A stretch of DNA of 64,000 nt from Leptodactylus fallax (lineage: Eukaryota; Chordata; Amphibia; Anura; Leptodactylidae): the NCBI GenBank assembly GCA_947044405.1, contig CAMRHE010001087.1, positions 164,513 to 228,512 on the forward strand. Direction: 5' to 3'. The position numbers were made by a program, and so were the translations under genes. This document shows, piece after piece, positions 22,987 to 35,470 of the stretch. The notes under the pieces were generated by a model. The model did not search any database. It was not told where the DNA came from and saw nothing but the letters and a program-made list of their open reading frames with translations. How positions within the stretch are numbered: position 1 is the stretch's first letter; the number at the start of each line of letters is the position of its first letter.

Positions 22987-25692
22987 CTGTATTTGAAGAT
23001 CTTGGCTAATATCCTTGTTGTGTATGGTGAGAGGAAGTGTCTCAGAGCACTTGATAAGCAGATCGGAGTGTTACACATCATTTCGTGTCAGGTTACTAAA
23101 TGTTATGCACTGTCTACTGCCTAATCCAGGCAGCTCAGGCTTCTACTAGTGGGGATTGGTAATCTTAGCTTTGTTTGGTTGCTGTACCCAGTCATTCTAA
23201 ACGCACCTAAATACCATGGCCGCAGTAGCAGTTCAGCTAATCCAACCTTGGACTAGAAACCAGAGCAATAATATGTGGCAATGGTGATAATCTGGAGATA
23301 GAATACAACCCATTACAGTACTCAATGCACATTTTGATTTTTTTTTTTGATACTCCATTGTCTTGTGCTTTTTCCAATGAGAAGAAATTTGAGCAGATAG
23401 TGTGGATTTTCTGACATTTCTGTTTTAGGACTTTGTGTATCACAAAGCAACTCTGCAGAATACTGCACTGATGTTCATCTCACTGCATGTGACTGTCATG
23501 TCTAACTCTCATAACATGTCTAGTTAAATAAATGTGTGCAATCCCCATAGATTGACAGTGCTGCAGCATCTTTTATTAAAATGCTGCTGTTCATGTTTTT
23601 CCTTCTGGAAGCATGTGACTAAATTCACATGTGAGCGCTACTTGTCAGTTTGTCAGTAAACGGTGTCTTTGCACTGTCTGCATTGATTTGATGGTGTCAG
23701 TGGGATGCGGCACCTCAATGCCAATAGATTGGTTGTCAGTTTATTGCATTTACAGGAGGAATAATGGAGGAATGGCATAATTAGGAATTTTAAGCAAAGA
23801 TGCAAGTATTTACTAAAATAGACATTTCATTTTTTTTTTCCAGCCCTATTAATGCGCCTCTTTAAGTCTCCCTTATATATGTAATGGGTGTCTCTGAATC
23901 TTTGTTTTTCTCGTTTGTGCTCATAATTTTTTTTATTTCCACCTTCATACTTTTTCGCTTTCTTCTTTTCAGCCTTTCCCTTTCCTTTGATCCTTTTATA
24001 CCTGTCTATGTGGTGTTTTTTATGTGGCCTGCTCTGCCCCCTTTGCCCACCTCTCCCTCCCCCATAGTTTGTATGTGTTTGTAGCTATTTTCCGCAGCCA
24101 TACAAGCGTACAATGCTGCGGTGGAATCATTGCCGACATTAACATGTACTAGATATTCAGCAGAAGGGACTGCACTTTCAGGTCTTGTCAGCAAATGCAA
24201 AATAGGTAATAAATGAATAAATAAATGAGCTGTTTTGCATCCGCTGAAGGTTCTGCCTACGCCACTCCGCGCCCCTGAGTCTAAGTTTTAATTTTCTATA
24301 TGAAAACAACCAGTGGGCTATGATATTTCAAGACCTACAGAGCAGTGCCCAAGTCAACAGATGTCTTATGTTTGCACCACCTACGCCAGGGCATAGGCAG
24401 TGACATATCTGTAGGTGGGCACTTCCCCAGCGCTTAGATATAAGCTTAGTTTATGTGGGAGCTCTGTCAGAAATAGATCAGTGAAAGATGGCCATAGAGA
24501 TTAGATTGTGTGATGGACAGCTAAGACCCTCAACTCCCCTCACTAACATTGTCATCTATGTCATCTCATTGGGCAGGGGAACGTAATTGAAATGTTTGAT
24601 AACCTGGCACTTCATTATTCAATTGGCTAGTTTCAATGTTTGTGTAGGCAACTTACCACACAGTTTGTTTAGTATGTGAAGTACTTTACTGAAGATGTAG
24701 TAGAGCTGAGCTGAAAATGTAATTTTAACTCTTTGGAGAGGTTCACGATGAAGCTCCCTGCATGGATACAGCAGAAGTTTTACCTGTTGTAATATCAGTC
24801 GGTTGCTGCTGTGCCCTGCTCTGCTACATTTTCAAGATGCTGGCTCATGCACAAGAGTGTATGTAGTGCCACCCTGGAGGTGGCAGTCTGTCTGGGGTTA
24901 ATGTTATGGCAATATTTTCTCTTCTGTCTGCTTTTTGTTAATTAGAAGATAATGAGGAAATCCCTCTGCCATCTGGAGAATGCGACACCAGGAGAAAATT
25001 CTCTGTTCCAGTGATTTCTGAGAAGTCTGTGCTGATATTACTTGTGTCCTTCCAAATGTTTACCAGAGTTGAGCTAGTCATCTGGCACAATGCCCTGTAA
25101 GATGTATGGTTTTATATAGGACTGCAAGTACTGTATTACCATGCTGTTGTATGTATGTATGTATATAAATGAAACCGTTCTCTGGTGGATTCAGCTCTGT
25201 TGTATATGTAATCCATGCTGCATAGTGCGTCTGACTCCAGGGTCTCAATAGATATATCTAAAGATCAATCTATGCAGTTAAAGAGGTCATGTGTATAATG
25301 CAGAGAGGTAGGCAGCAGGGCAAGTCACAAGTACCCCCTATAAATGTGTCTATATGGGTTGTCACCCAGCATTGTTGGGCTATACTCTTTCTCAACCAGT
25401 GTATTGTATGGGTGTCAGTCTTTGTACCGTTCCGGGAGTTTTATTCCTGAACCAAGAAGTCCCAGGATGACCAGAACATGGTCAGTATAAGTGTAGTAAA
25501 GTAGATGATGTAAAATCTGAGACTGTTGCCGTGACATGTCTGCGTGGAACACTGCTTGCTATTGCACAATATCCACACAAGGCTTTGTCAAAGTAAAATA
25601 CACACAAGCTGGGCTGACCTTCAGCTTTTTCTCCATGCAGAGCAGGGTTCAGTGTCAGCTGTACATAACATTCGTCCTCTTTTCCCTGACAG
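22987..25692. other. Rest of first visible osbpl2 intron
   Basis: Intronic DNA up to the acceptor of the second coding exon. Apart from a TATG-rich simple repeat near 25146-25165 I recognise no repeat family or exon. Confidence 0.5.
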
Positions 25693-25825
25693 GCACGGAC
25701 TCTGACAATTCATCTGGAGAGTTCACAGACACCAGCCAGCGGATTGCAGATATGACGCTCACCGACCAGAATACAGCGGCCGATGATGAGAGGGGTCCAC
25801 AGGAGAATGGTGTGAAGAAGCATCG
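25693..25825 (+). CDS. osbpl2: osbpl2 coding exon 2
   Basis: Acceptor AG at 25691-25692 (ttttccctgacag) and donor gtaaat. It encodes GTDSDNSSGEFTDTSQ and then an acidic, low-complexity linker ending QENGVKKH, matching the variable linker of ORP2. TDSDNSSGEF follows the FFAT core, and its acidic and serine-rich character fits the FFAT flank. The exon is 133 bp, enters in phase 1 and leaves in phase 2. Confidence 0.95.
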
Positions 25826-28169
25826 GTAAATCTTTTTAAATAAATTTTTCTTCTCTTTTTAAAGGTACTCTAACCCTACAACATCACTTTCCCCTTTATT
25901 TACATGGTCACATAACCTCTAGTGTATGAGTGATATTAATAGCTATTAGGGGCTCCTTACTTAAACTAAAGAGGACGAGGGGACAGTTAGTGACTTCCTA
26001 TGTCACAGGTAGTGCATTTAAACTACCCCCCCTTCCAATTTTGTAGATTAAAACAGTATTAATAGCCAAGTAGCTGTATACTTTGCTTAAATTTTTTATT
26101 TATTTTTTTTGTTTGTACCAATTTTCAGTTATTTTCATGGCACCTTTTGCATCCACATTCATAGCTGCTTTTATAATTCTCTTAGTTGTCCTTGGAAACA
26201 GAAAGCAGTTTAACTACTCCCCACTGTCATAACAAACATCGGAAAATCTGTGCGGATGTTGGAAAGTGAAGAGAAATTTTAGGCAGTTTTCCTTTCTCAA
26301 ATTTCTCCCTGCTTTCTGTCCTTGTGGATCAGCCCCAGACACAATGGGGGCTAATCAGCTTGTGCCGTAGGTCCTGCAGCTGAATCCATGGGAATTGTTT
26401 CATTGTCCTCCGTCGTTCTCTGTTCCCCATTGTTTTCATTTCTGGAAGGAGTTTAGAGCTGGTTTTAAGGCACAGTCTGCCTCAAAATCATTGCCAAATT
26501 CCTCAGTGCGAACTTACCTTAACTGTCATCACTTTGCAACAGAATTCAAACGTTAGCTTTAGGTATGACTGGAGGAGCGATATGAAAACCTCACGAGACT
26601 CAGGATCCTTGCATGATGACAATGTACAAAATTGCTTAACATTTTATGTAGCTTTTAGGAGTGTTTTAATGGAGAAAAGTTTTGTTACAGTTTGGGCTTT
26701 GCTTAATATCCACCATTGTGTAATAGTAGCCCTTTGTATTTTACAGTCTATCTATAGCCTATTATCATTAATAGACATCACGTTGTCATTGTTCTTATAT
26801 GTTTGTTAATAATATGGTATTCATTCTTTGATTGGATTGGTAATATTGCATAAGGACACGAGACCATATTATAAACTCACTCCCAAATTATAGACTCAGC
26901 CAATACAGCTTTGACTTGTTTTCTGGAAGATATGCGTGGATAATCTTTAGTTTCACATCAATGTTCTATCTTTTGAGATAAAATACTATATAAGTGAGAC
27001 AGTTTGCTGTCACCCAGCTCAGGCAATGGTACCTGGTCGGAAGGAGATCTTATCTATCGCCAAAGAATTACTGGTTGGCCCTGCCCTCTGCATTACCACT
27101 GGTGTAGTTTTGACTATACCCAGATCACTTTTTGCATAGTGTTTGTACATTCTGATTTGTTTGATAGGCCACTTGGCTCCCTGATCTGTGTGTGTATAGA
27201 CTGGGTGGTATTGGATTGTAACCTCTGCAGGCACTAGTGTGAATGCATATTCTGTACTGTACTGTGGTGTACGTTGGCACTATGTTAATAAATATTAAGA
27301 ATAAATGCACAAGGAAATGCTAATTCTAATTAGATGCGTAATGCACATAGAACATAATAATAGGGGGGCAGTTACCTTAATACATACAAATAGAAGCAGC
27401 TATTACCTGTTTAATCTGAGCACGGGGGACATCACGTATAAACAAAGGATGCCAGGCTGCACGGGGTAAAGGCTTTATGTTAATCTTTTCAGGAGTAATT
27501 GCATGCAAGTGCATTAATGTTCCTGGGTTCTGTCATTTCCCAATAAGTCTCAGTAGTGAAAATGGGCTAATCTAGTGTTAGGTAATGTATGCACAGCAGG
27601 TATCACACAGCCCACCTTCCCCTCACAGTAAAAAAAAAAAAATCTGTCCTCTACGCAACCTCTTTTATCAAGTTGTTTCCTAGTCAGCTCATTTCAGTAA
27701 TATCTGGTTCTCAGAAATCAAAGTGACAACCAATATGACTATTATTACATCTTTTCCAGGTTCCTTTTGGAAAATGTGTCTTGCTTATGCAGAGATACAG
27801 GAACAAGGAGATACATGCCATTTCTTGTGTGGGAATGTGACCGTGAAAGTTTTCATTCATTTTATGTACTTTGTGTTGAGAATACTCATCAGCTTCAAGA
27901 TCTCTGCTTGATGTCAATGGACTTTATTATTTTCTGGTGTATCAGGGTCTGGAAACATTTGTAGACCTAATGTTTTTTTCACAGCTGGGGGTTTATTACA
28001 ATTGTTTCCAGCCCATACAATGATCTATAAACTCCAGGTTGATACTTTTTACCTGCACTTATACATTGTAGCAAACTACCAAGACAGGAAAGTGGTTTGT
28101 GCTATTGATATTTTAGCTCAGAGGATTGTTTTGACTGGAATACAATTGTGACAAACTCACAGCTGTAAG
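25826..28169. other. osbpl2 intron after coding exon 2 (first half)
   Basis: No coding or RNA feature was recognised. A block near 26200-26520 resembles the decayed MITE at 32044-32331 ('gaagagaaattt', 'ctcagtgcgaactta') but has no clear ends. Confidence 0.4.
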
Positions 28170-28407
28170 GCTGGGTTCACACTTGCGCTGTGTTTCCTGT
28201 TCTGGGATTCTGTCCCCCATTCCACTTGAAAAATGCAGAGAGGAAAGTCCTGCAAGCAGGGCTATTCTCTCCGCATTTTTCAGGCGGAAACCTGGTGGAA
28301 GCCATTATAAGTCTATGGTGTCTGCGGGTAACCGCCTTTTAAGCAAATTGGGTTTCCGTTTTTTTTGGACCCGAAAACAGAAACCTGAGCGCAGGTGGGA
28401 ACCTAGC
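28170..28407. mobile_element. Harbinger-like MITE with GTAAG flanks
   Basis: The left end, GCTGGGTTCACACTTGCGCT, is complementary to the right end, AGCGCAGGTGGGAACCTAGC. GTAAG lies on both sides (28165-28169 and 28408-28412), containing a TAA typical of PIF/Harbinger target sites. The body is about 238 bp and non-coding. Confidence 0.75.
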
Positions 28408-28446
28408 GTAAGAAGTATTGGGTCTGTACAGATTTTTCAGCCAATG

Positions 28447-28600
28447 TAAGGTTGTGTTCGCACTATTGTTATTAATGTCCATTGCTGTCATTAACCGTAG
28501 CAGAGTAATGGACACTGCCAGAGCCTCTTTGTTCCATTCCCATTGACTCTAATGTAAACAACATTAAGGACACTTTCTTCAGGCATATTTGGTTACTTTT
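28447..28600. repeat. Decayed TGTCCATT-type MITE fragment
   Basis: It starts 'gtaaggttgtgttcgcactattg' and carries 'aatgtccattgctgtcatta' with the partly complementary 'taatggacactgcc', like 19705-19790. It lies 40 bp from the MITE at 28170-28407. Confidence 0.45.
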
Positions 28601-30352
28601 GTAATGGACTTAAAAGCCCTGCATTCACAACTTTTTCTTCTGCCCCATATATGTGCCTGTGTATTATCATGTCCTATTCTTGCCTGTTTTGCAGCCCCGG
28701 CTCACTAGATGAAATAAATGGGTCTGTGGAGGATACAGATATTATCCATGTGCCGCCTGTGCCATTTCCCACAGACCCCTGTATGCAGATGTTTGTTTGC
28801 ATGTAGTCTTATCAACACCAAGTCTCCTCAATATAGAGCTAAGTGAGCTAAGAATTTGTAACAATGTGACAGAAGACTGTGACTCAAGATATTTTGTTTT
28901 TGAGCGGGGGTGAAATTGCCTATAGCACAAAAATCCTAGTGTGGATCCCTGGCCCACACTGCCTAGGACACAGAATTTAATCACTACTGTGTTGATACGT
29001 GGTGTACTTGACAGAGGACTGTCTTACCCATCAAATTTGTAATCTGGTCGTCACCTTTCTGCCATCCAGACTTGGCAGCATTTCTGCAAGTATATTCTGA
29101 ACCTGTTATTCCTTCGCCCCTGGATAACATTTAACTGCTGCCTTACTAGCACCTACTGACACTTTGATGCTCTGATTCATTTAATGTTATATAGAGGATG
29201 AGTGGGGTCTGACCAAATGATCACCATGATTAAGTATTATGTTTTATACCATTTTGCTCCTTATTTTTAGTGCCACATTAATATTAAAATTGGACATGAT
29301 TAAAATAGATCCACTAACCTCATCTACAAAATAAATCAACATCCATAAAGTAGTAAAGAAAAATGGCTTGTGATGTCAGAGTTTTAGTGTTTCCTGTCAG
29401 AGATGGTCAGCATCAATCTCTTTGATGTCTGCTCCATTTAGGAGTACTGACATCTATATCCGTGCATAATTCTACCTTACCATAACTTGTTTTGTGCTTT
29501 GGTTAAGTTCCTGCAGTCTAGCATGCTTGGGACCAGTATTGTATTGTGAGGTTTTACCTCAGTAACTTTACCCCAGTAACTCAAGAGACAAGAAAGCACC
29601 CTTATATGAAAATGGGTTTTCTAAATTGGACAGCCCCTTTAACATAAATATTCCCATTCACTGACAGCTAGCAGGGATCTTAGAAGCCACAAGAATTTAA
29701 GGCACTCTAAAGGCAAGTCACGATGGATTACAGTACCATAAATCTCTTCCACACAGACTTTTTCCTTGTGAAAATTGACATGAGATGTGGATATTAAAAG
29801 CACATCAATATACTTTGTGGATGTTTCACAGCTGATTCACCACTTTCAGTATAGCAAGGGTGAAATCTTTAGAAGAATTGTGATATCCTGATGTGTCATC
29901 AAGCTTTCCAAAAAAAGTGAATTTGTAGCAACCTGACCAAAGAACCTTTCCAGTGAAGTACCTATGGTCTGGTATGCTTGGAATCAGCGTGGCGCCATGA
30001 TGGTTTTTCCTTCCAAATTAAGAATGTACATCAGATTATAATAGTAGGGTGATAATAGGATTGAGAGCTGGATTTCCTACCAGGTATTTCAGTGACGATC
30101 AGTATCAATAGGATATTTCATACTAGCCTTATCCAAATGCTGGGATCTGACTGGTGTTATGGCAAAAGTCACTGTGTAGTCCTAGCCTAATGAGGCCTAC
30201 CTTGTATAACTTGAATGCAGCCAAATGTGGATAAAGAGACCTAGGAGAAAACTACAAACCCCGCCATTTTCATATCTAAGGCATATCCTATACGTAGTAT
30301 GCTGCATATATAATATCAAATTAACCAATGAATCCTTTGATGTGTTTCTCAG
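28601..30352. other. osbpl2 intron, unassigned
   Basis: No gene is visible. A solo 'ggacagcccctttaa' MITE terminus lies near 29627. Confidence 0.45.
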
Positions 30353-30428
30353 GACCACCCTGCCTGCCCCAATGTTCTCTAGAAATAATTTCAGCGTGTG
30401 GAGCATATTGAAGAAGTGCATTGGACTG
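30353..30428 (+). CDS. osbpl2: osbpl2 coding exon 3 (ORD lid)
   Basis: Acceptor after tgtgtttctcag and donor gtaagt. The 76-bp exon encodes RTTLPAPMFSRNNFSVWSIL and then KKCIGL, the lid region that closes over bound lipid in ORD domains. It leaves in phase 0 after Leu82. Confidence 0.96.
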
Positions 30429-31885
30429 GTAAGTCAGGAGAATGTCGCCATTTTATATTATGGTGCTTGAGGGTTGATATGTGAAGGGATATTAAGGACA
30501 ATGCTATTCCTTTTAATTAACATTCACATCAGCACTATAGACTTAATCCATATTGCCCCAGGATGGTGTAAATGTTGCCACTAACCCACCAAGAGACAGA
30601 CAGTCAGTACTAATGAATTCCAGCATTGAGCCCAGCAGAGTCTTCTCAAGGGGCATACCTAAAGGCTCACGGGACCCAGTGCAAAAGCTCAGCTTGGGCC
30701 CCCTGCGCAACTTTTTTTCACAATGTGTCCCAGCCATACATTTTAGCATCATTTTGCATTTCTATTTCATTTTGTGTCTTGGATTAGACCTCCATAGACA
30801 TTTCTGGGCACAAAAGCTTTCTATCATTCACATTCTCTGTCGGTGCTTCCAATGCAGTAATAGAGCCCCTTTTTATGACAAATTATCCCTCCATATAATC
30901 CCTTCTTGACAAGATGTTGTTGACCAATTGCTCCTTTTTGGCATTAAAAGATTTTCTCCATTCTGACAGTGAAAGGCTGTGCATCAAAGGGCAGGGTTAA
31001 TATATTTAAGACCACAGACTGACAGACATTGAAGGAAATCGGAATGGAGATCAAAGAAGTTTAATCAGACTTAGTGTGATGAGGGTGACCTGTGACCCCT
31101 CCCTGTCTCCAGTTGCAGCTGCAACTCCTATAGTTATGCCAGTGCTTATGGACCCCTAAAGCTCTTGGGTCCAGGGTGTGACTGCACTTTCTCATTTCAA
31201 ACCCAAGTCTTTGAGATTGTAGCTTGTGCGTGTTTGATAAAGGCCTGAATGATGCTGTTAATGTAAAAGAACCCAGATGGGCATTCCTGCTGCTTTTAGC
31301 AAGATCTGAGATGCAGCGGTATAAGTGATCATTGGGGGTCATACTACCTAATTCATACTGTGATGATGTGCCAGTTATTAATATATTAAAGCAATTACTG
31401 TATTATCAGATACAATAAATGCAAGATATGGCACTCCAGGACCCTTGATTTCATATATCTGTGAGTAGGAATTGTTTTTCTGTTCCTCAGAAAGCTGTTT
31501 GACAGAAGCCTTTTCAGCCTGAAATATCATACAGACAGCCTTTTACTGGGACATAGGAGTTCTAATTTCTAAAGATGAGCTGCTTTAGAGTGGAGCTCAT
31601 GTTGTCTTTCTCATACTCCTGAATGGCAAACCACCTAGGCAGACTTGCTTTTCAGGAATATGGAAAAGCTGGGTGCCTTACCTTGCGATTATATTCATAG
31701 TGGTGGTCACTCAGCATCCCTAGAAACTCAGCTTTTCTAAGTGCCCGATTATGTAGCTAATCTTAAATCTGTGCAAAAACAAGGCAAATTTCCCTATTCA
31801 GACGTTTAGGTAAACAGAGAAATCCCATTTCCCCCTTGAAAACATTATTGGGGGCCGTATTGGTTCTCAGCCAAATGTAACTTAA

Positions 31886-32467
31886 AGGGAACCTCTCAGG
31901 TGTTTTTTCCACCATAAACTGGCCCTATTGAGTGCAGGATGAAGTAACTCCCTTTCCATTTGTGCCATCAGTAATCTTTCTGTTGCAGCAAAGTGAAGTT
32001 ATAAATGTTTCAATTATTAAAAAGTAATCTACAAATTACCTTAAGGAACCGTTCACACAGCGGAAAATGAGGAGGAATTCCTCTTCACTTTCCACCAACG
32101 TTTGGTGGCGGGTTGCTGATGCAGGGCATTGGCATTCACTTGGGGCTTTCTGCTACTGATTCGGCCCAGATGAATGGGCTATGGACTCTACGTTTGAATC
32201 AGCAGCGGCAAGATCGAGCAGGCTGCTTATTTTTCCAGCGTCCTGCTGCGATCTCTGTCTCCCATTGAAAACAATTAGAGGCAGAATCTTCCCCCAAATC
32301 AGTGTGAAATTCCTACGTGTGAATGGCCCCTAGATAGTCACAGGTGGAGGAGAGCAGCTTCCGCCTAGTCATCACACCCAGGAGGGGCACCAGTGGAAAG
32401 TGACTTACTTCATTCTGCGCATGAATGGGGACATTTTATTGTGGAAAAATCACCTGACAGGTTCCCA
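31886..32467. mobile_element. TTAA-flanked MITE interrupted by a second MITE
   Basis: TTAA lies at 31882-31885 and 32468-32471. The left arm (agggaacctctcaggtg...tttccaccataaa...gatgaagtaactccctttcca) pairs with the right arm (tggaaagtgacttacttcattc...ttattgtggaaaaatcacctgacaggttccc) for about 75 bp. The middle is occupied by a different element at 32044-32331. The AGGGAACC-type ends and TTAA fit Kolobok or piggyBac MITEs. Confidence 0.8.
32044..32331. mobile_element. Harbinger-like MITE nested in the MITE at 31886-32467
   Basis: The left end, ggaaccgttcacacagcgg, and the right end, cctacgtgtgaatggcccc, are inverted copies. Inner segments 'gaggaattcctcttcactttcc' and 'agtgtgaaattcc' also pair in part. 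It is of the GTTCACAC family and inserted into the loop of the host palindrome. The exact TSD is unclear (TTA versus TAG). Confidence 0.65.
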
Positions 32468-33139
32468 TTAAAAGAGGCCCATTAGATCTCCTGATATGTC
32501 TGTCTAGTATTTACCATAAAATTACAATTATAGATCAGCTTTTCTTTGAACTCTACTTTATGCAGTTCCTCTGTTATTCCTCTTGAAAATGTATGATTAA
32601 ATTAACAACTGGGTTTTGCCATCCCATTTGTTATTAGGGTGTGCCCCTACAAAGCCTGACACTGTCCAGTCATTGCTGCCGGTATCAGACATCAGACCTT
32701 TAGGAAAACATCTGAATGTCAAAGGGAATAGTAATGTTCACTGTAGATTTTGAGGAGGAATAGCAAAAGACACAATACATAGTTCGAAAGCAAAGACAAT
32801 CCAGAATTGTTATTTCCTGGGCAACATGCAAGTATTTACTGAAAAACACATTTCAGGAGAATGGGCCTGAGCTGCAATACCAGACACAACCTATAAATAA
32901 GAGCAGTGCTGCTACTATAAACATATATATTATTGTTTAAAATTATAATTCTAAGTCAAATTTGACAGAACATGATTTCAATATACTGGGGATTTTACAA
33001 TGTAAATTCTTACAAATGCAACAATGCATTTTTTGTTCTTGTAATGTGACTGATCCTCCTTATGGCAGATAAGGATTTACATTTTCCAGGATCTGCTTTG
33101 CCCCAGTTGCCTTTTCTTATCTACTCTCTCTGCCTCCAG

Positions 33140-33274
33140 GAACTGTCGAAAATCACCATGCCAATCGTCTTCAATGAGCCCCTGAGCTTCCTGCAGAGAA
33201 TCACAGAATATATGGAGCACACATACCTGATCAACAAAGCCTGCTCATACACTGATCCCCTGCTCAGAATGCAG
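33140..33274 (+). CDS. osbpl2: osbpl2 coding exon 4
   Basis: Acceptor after tctgcctccag and donor gtcagt. The 135-bp exon, in phase 0 at both ends, encodes ELSKITMPIVFNEPLSFLQR and ITEYMEHTYLINKA, residues 83-127. The FNEPLSFLQ segment is conserved across ORPs at the start of the beta-barrel. Confidence 0.97.
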
Positions 33275-33799
33275 GTCAGTATCCAGCTCGCGCCTCGCAA
33301 TGCTTCCTGCATAAATCTACAGCTGGCTCTGTGCCTGCTGTAACCAAGCTGGAAAAGGTTGGGCACTCGGGCTGTGTGCAGACATTTCAATCTCACCGCA
33401 GGGTAGCAGTGTAACAGGCAGTGCCAATCTTTAAAAACTTTGCCATCAGACATCATCTGTAAACAACAAGAATCGATCTGTCCCTGAAAACCGTAAGAAC
33501 AGAGATGCATGTGTGCTCTTTTTATAGAAGGGCGGGGGAAGGGGAGACTGATACGGATGAGCTCTTACTTGATACATGTGAGACATTTGGTCCATAAAGC
33601 AGCATGGAGAAGGATTTTGATGGCTAAAGATCAGCAGAATGAAGGTGTCTCAGCAGTCTAGAGAGTTCCATGAGCCTTTGATTATTTCCACAGGTACAGA
33701 GATGGGCATGCTTGTGTTGCTGGACCAAATCCTGCAGCTCAGTTACCTGTACCCACCCATATTGGAAGAGCCTCTTCATTGTGCTTATCGTGGATGATT

Positions 33800-34145
33800 C
33801 TAATAGATAGGCCATGAAGTACTGGAGAACTCTTTTATTGTTCTCTCTAGGGATACTCCAGTAAATACAACTGATAGGGGCTAGATTTCTAATCAGTGGT
33901 GATCCAACCACTGGGACCCCCACCAGTCATAAGAACTGGGGTCCCTTGTGGCCTTTTATGACTGAATTGTCAGGTTCCACATGCACACTGCTGTTCTATT
34001 CATTTTTACTGGACTGTCAGGAATAACCTCTCCAACCACTCCATTTGTGTGATCTGTGGAGGTCTTGGTGTTTGGACCACAATCTGATAGTTATCCCTTG
34101 CCCTATGGTGGTTACCTTTTATTTACTGGAAGACTCCTTTAATAA
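33800..34145. repeat. Decayed relative of the 3647-4018 MITE
   Basis: It shares 'gtggtgatccaaccactgggacccccacc' and 'tgttctattcattttt' in pieces with the copies at 3647 and 19375, and ends near 'gactcctttaa'. The left boundary is uncertain. Confidence 0.4.
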
Positions 34146-35462
34146 AAAAAAAAAATAATTAACTGTTTTAAAATCTTTTTTTTTATTAGATAGTAACAAC
34201 CTGTGGCTGAATAAGTGGCAGTCTGTTGGCTGTGACTAAGAAATAGCTGGCACTTTCTTGTGGTAGAGCTAAAATGTAATATATTGTAGGTCTTGCATGC
34301 TGTTCTTTGGGTCCATGGCTTCTCTGGTTACCTGTGATGTCTGATGAGCATTGATTGGATATGTCTTTTCTATAAAGCTGGTCATAGAGAACGGGGATGC
34401 CTTACAATATCTGACATCATAAAAGCCTTTTATACAAAATTGTGAATACGAGCTAGCCTCTAAAGTTTGTGAGCAGCAAAGGGATATAGTAGAGGTGGTG
34501 CTGTGGTGATATCAGTAGCAGTATTCAATGTTCAGGGGGTCTTTAAGTAGTACCATTGGGGATTTAGGGGTTTGTTTATATTTGGAATTATGGGGGGAGG
34601 GGATCCTACTCCATTGACCCAATTCAATGTGGTTAACTGCTATGTCTAGATCATATGCTACAAGATTGATTTTACAGTGTTGGGACGCCTTAACCTTTTA
34701 TTCTAGTTTACCACTATTCTAACAACTTTCTAAATCAGAGGGCTCCCATATTCTGGAGGTTATTCCAGGACAATGCCTTTCCTTTCCCTTTTTACTTTGT
34801 TTTTGCTTGTTTCCCCTTTTCTCCTCACTGCTTTGTTTGCATTTCTGAAGTATAACTCTGTATGATATGCAGCCTCAGGATTATATTCAAACTTCCTTTC
34901 ATTTCAAGATTTTTTTTTTTTTTTTTTGCTTTCAGGAAATATGATTTTGTGTTGATAAAATTATGTTTGAGCTCCACAGTGCTTTTTGGTTGCCTCTCCA
35001 TAAAATTCTAACTAAATCCTAATTAAGCCTAAAGTTGCCCATACACGTTAGATGAATATTGGCCAAACCTGGTGACCATCTAATATATATGGGTGTTTCC
35101 TGACTTTTCTCAGACTGCAGTTGGGGAAAAAGATTGGGTATATTGGACATCAACATGCCCAATCCTTTGTTTTCATAGGAAATTATTTGCCACCAAAAAT
35201 GTGTGGCTGCTACTTATTCCTTTCTTTTCACTGAGAACACATGCATGCTCAGCCAAACTTAGAGTGCTTGGGACACAAGATGAACTGATGTTGGCCAAAA
35301 AAACATTTGCCACTACAGTAAATGTATACAGATCATCAAATTAATATATACTCCCTATCCCCTATAGTGTTTCTGACTTCCCTGCTGGGTGACCCCCATT
35401 TAAGTACAGATAAAATACATTCTGTCTGCTGTACAAGAAGTTGCCTATGATGGACAAAATTG
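34146..35462. other. osbpl2 intron, unassigned
   Basis: The stretch contains A- and T-rich runs (for example 34910-34927) but no gene or repeat that I can name. Confidence 0.5.
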
Positions 35463-35470
35463 TTATAGGT

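Noticed and set aside
25536..25829. Frame of 97 codons that starts upstream of coding exon 2
   Set aside because: The upstream half is intron read-through. The conserved protein begins at the acceptor after 25692 and is joined to the exon with MNSEEEFFDAVT.
28183..28449. Open frame of 88 codons on the plus strand
   Set aside because: It is read through the MITE at 28170-28407, so it is repeat-derived and not a gene.
33121..33510. 129-codon frame opposite coding exon 4 of osbpl2
   Set aside because: It is the antisense shadow of a conserved exon, with no support of its own.
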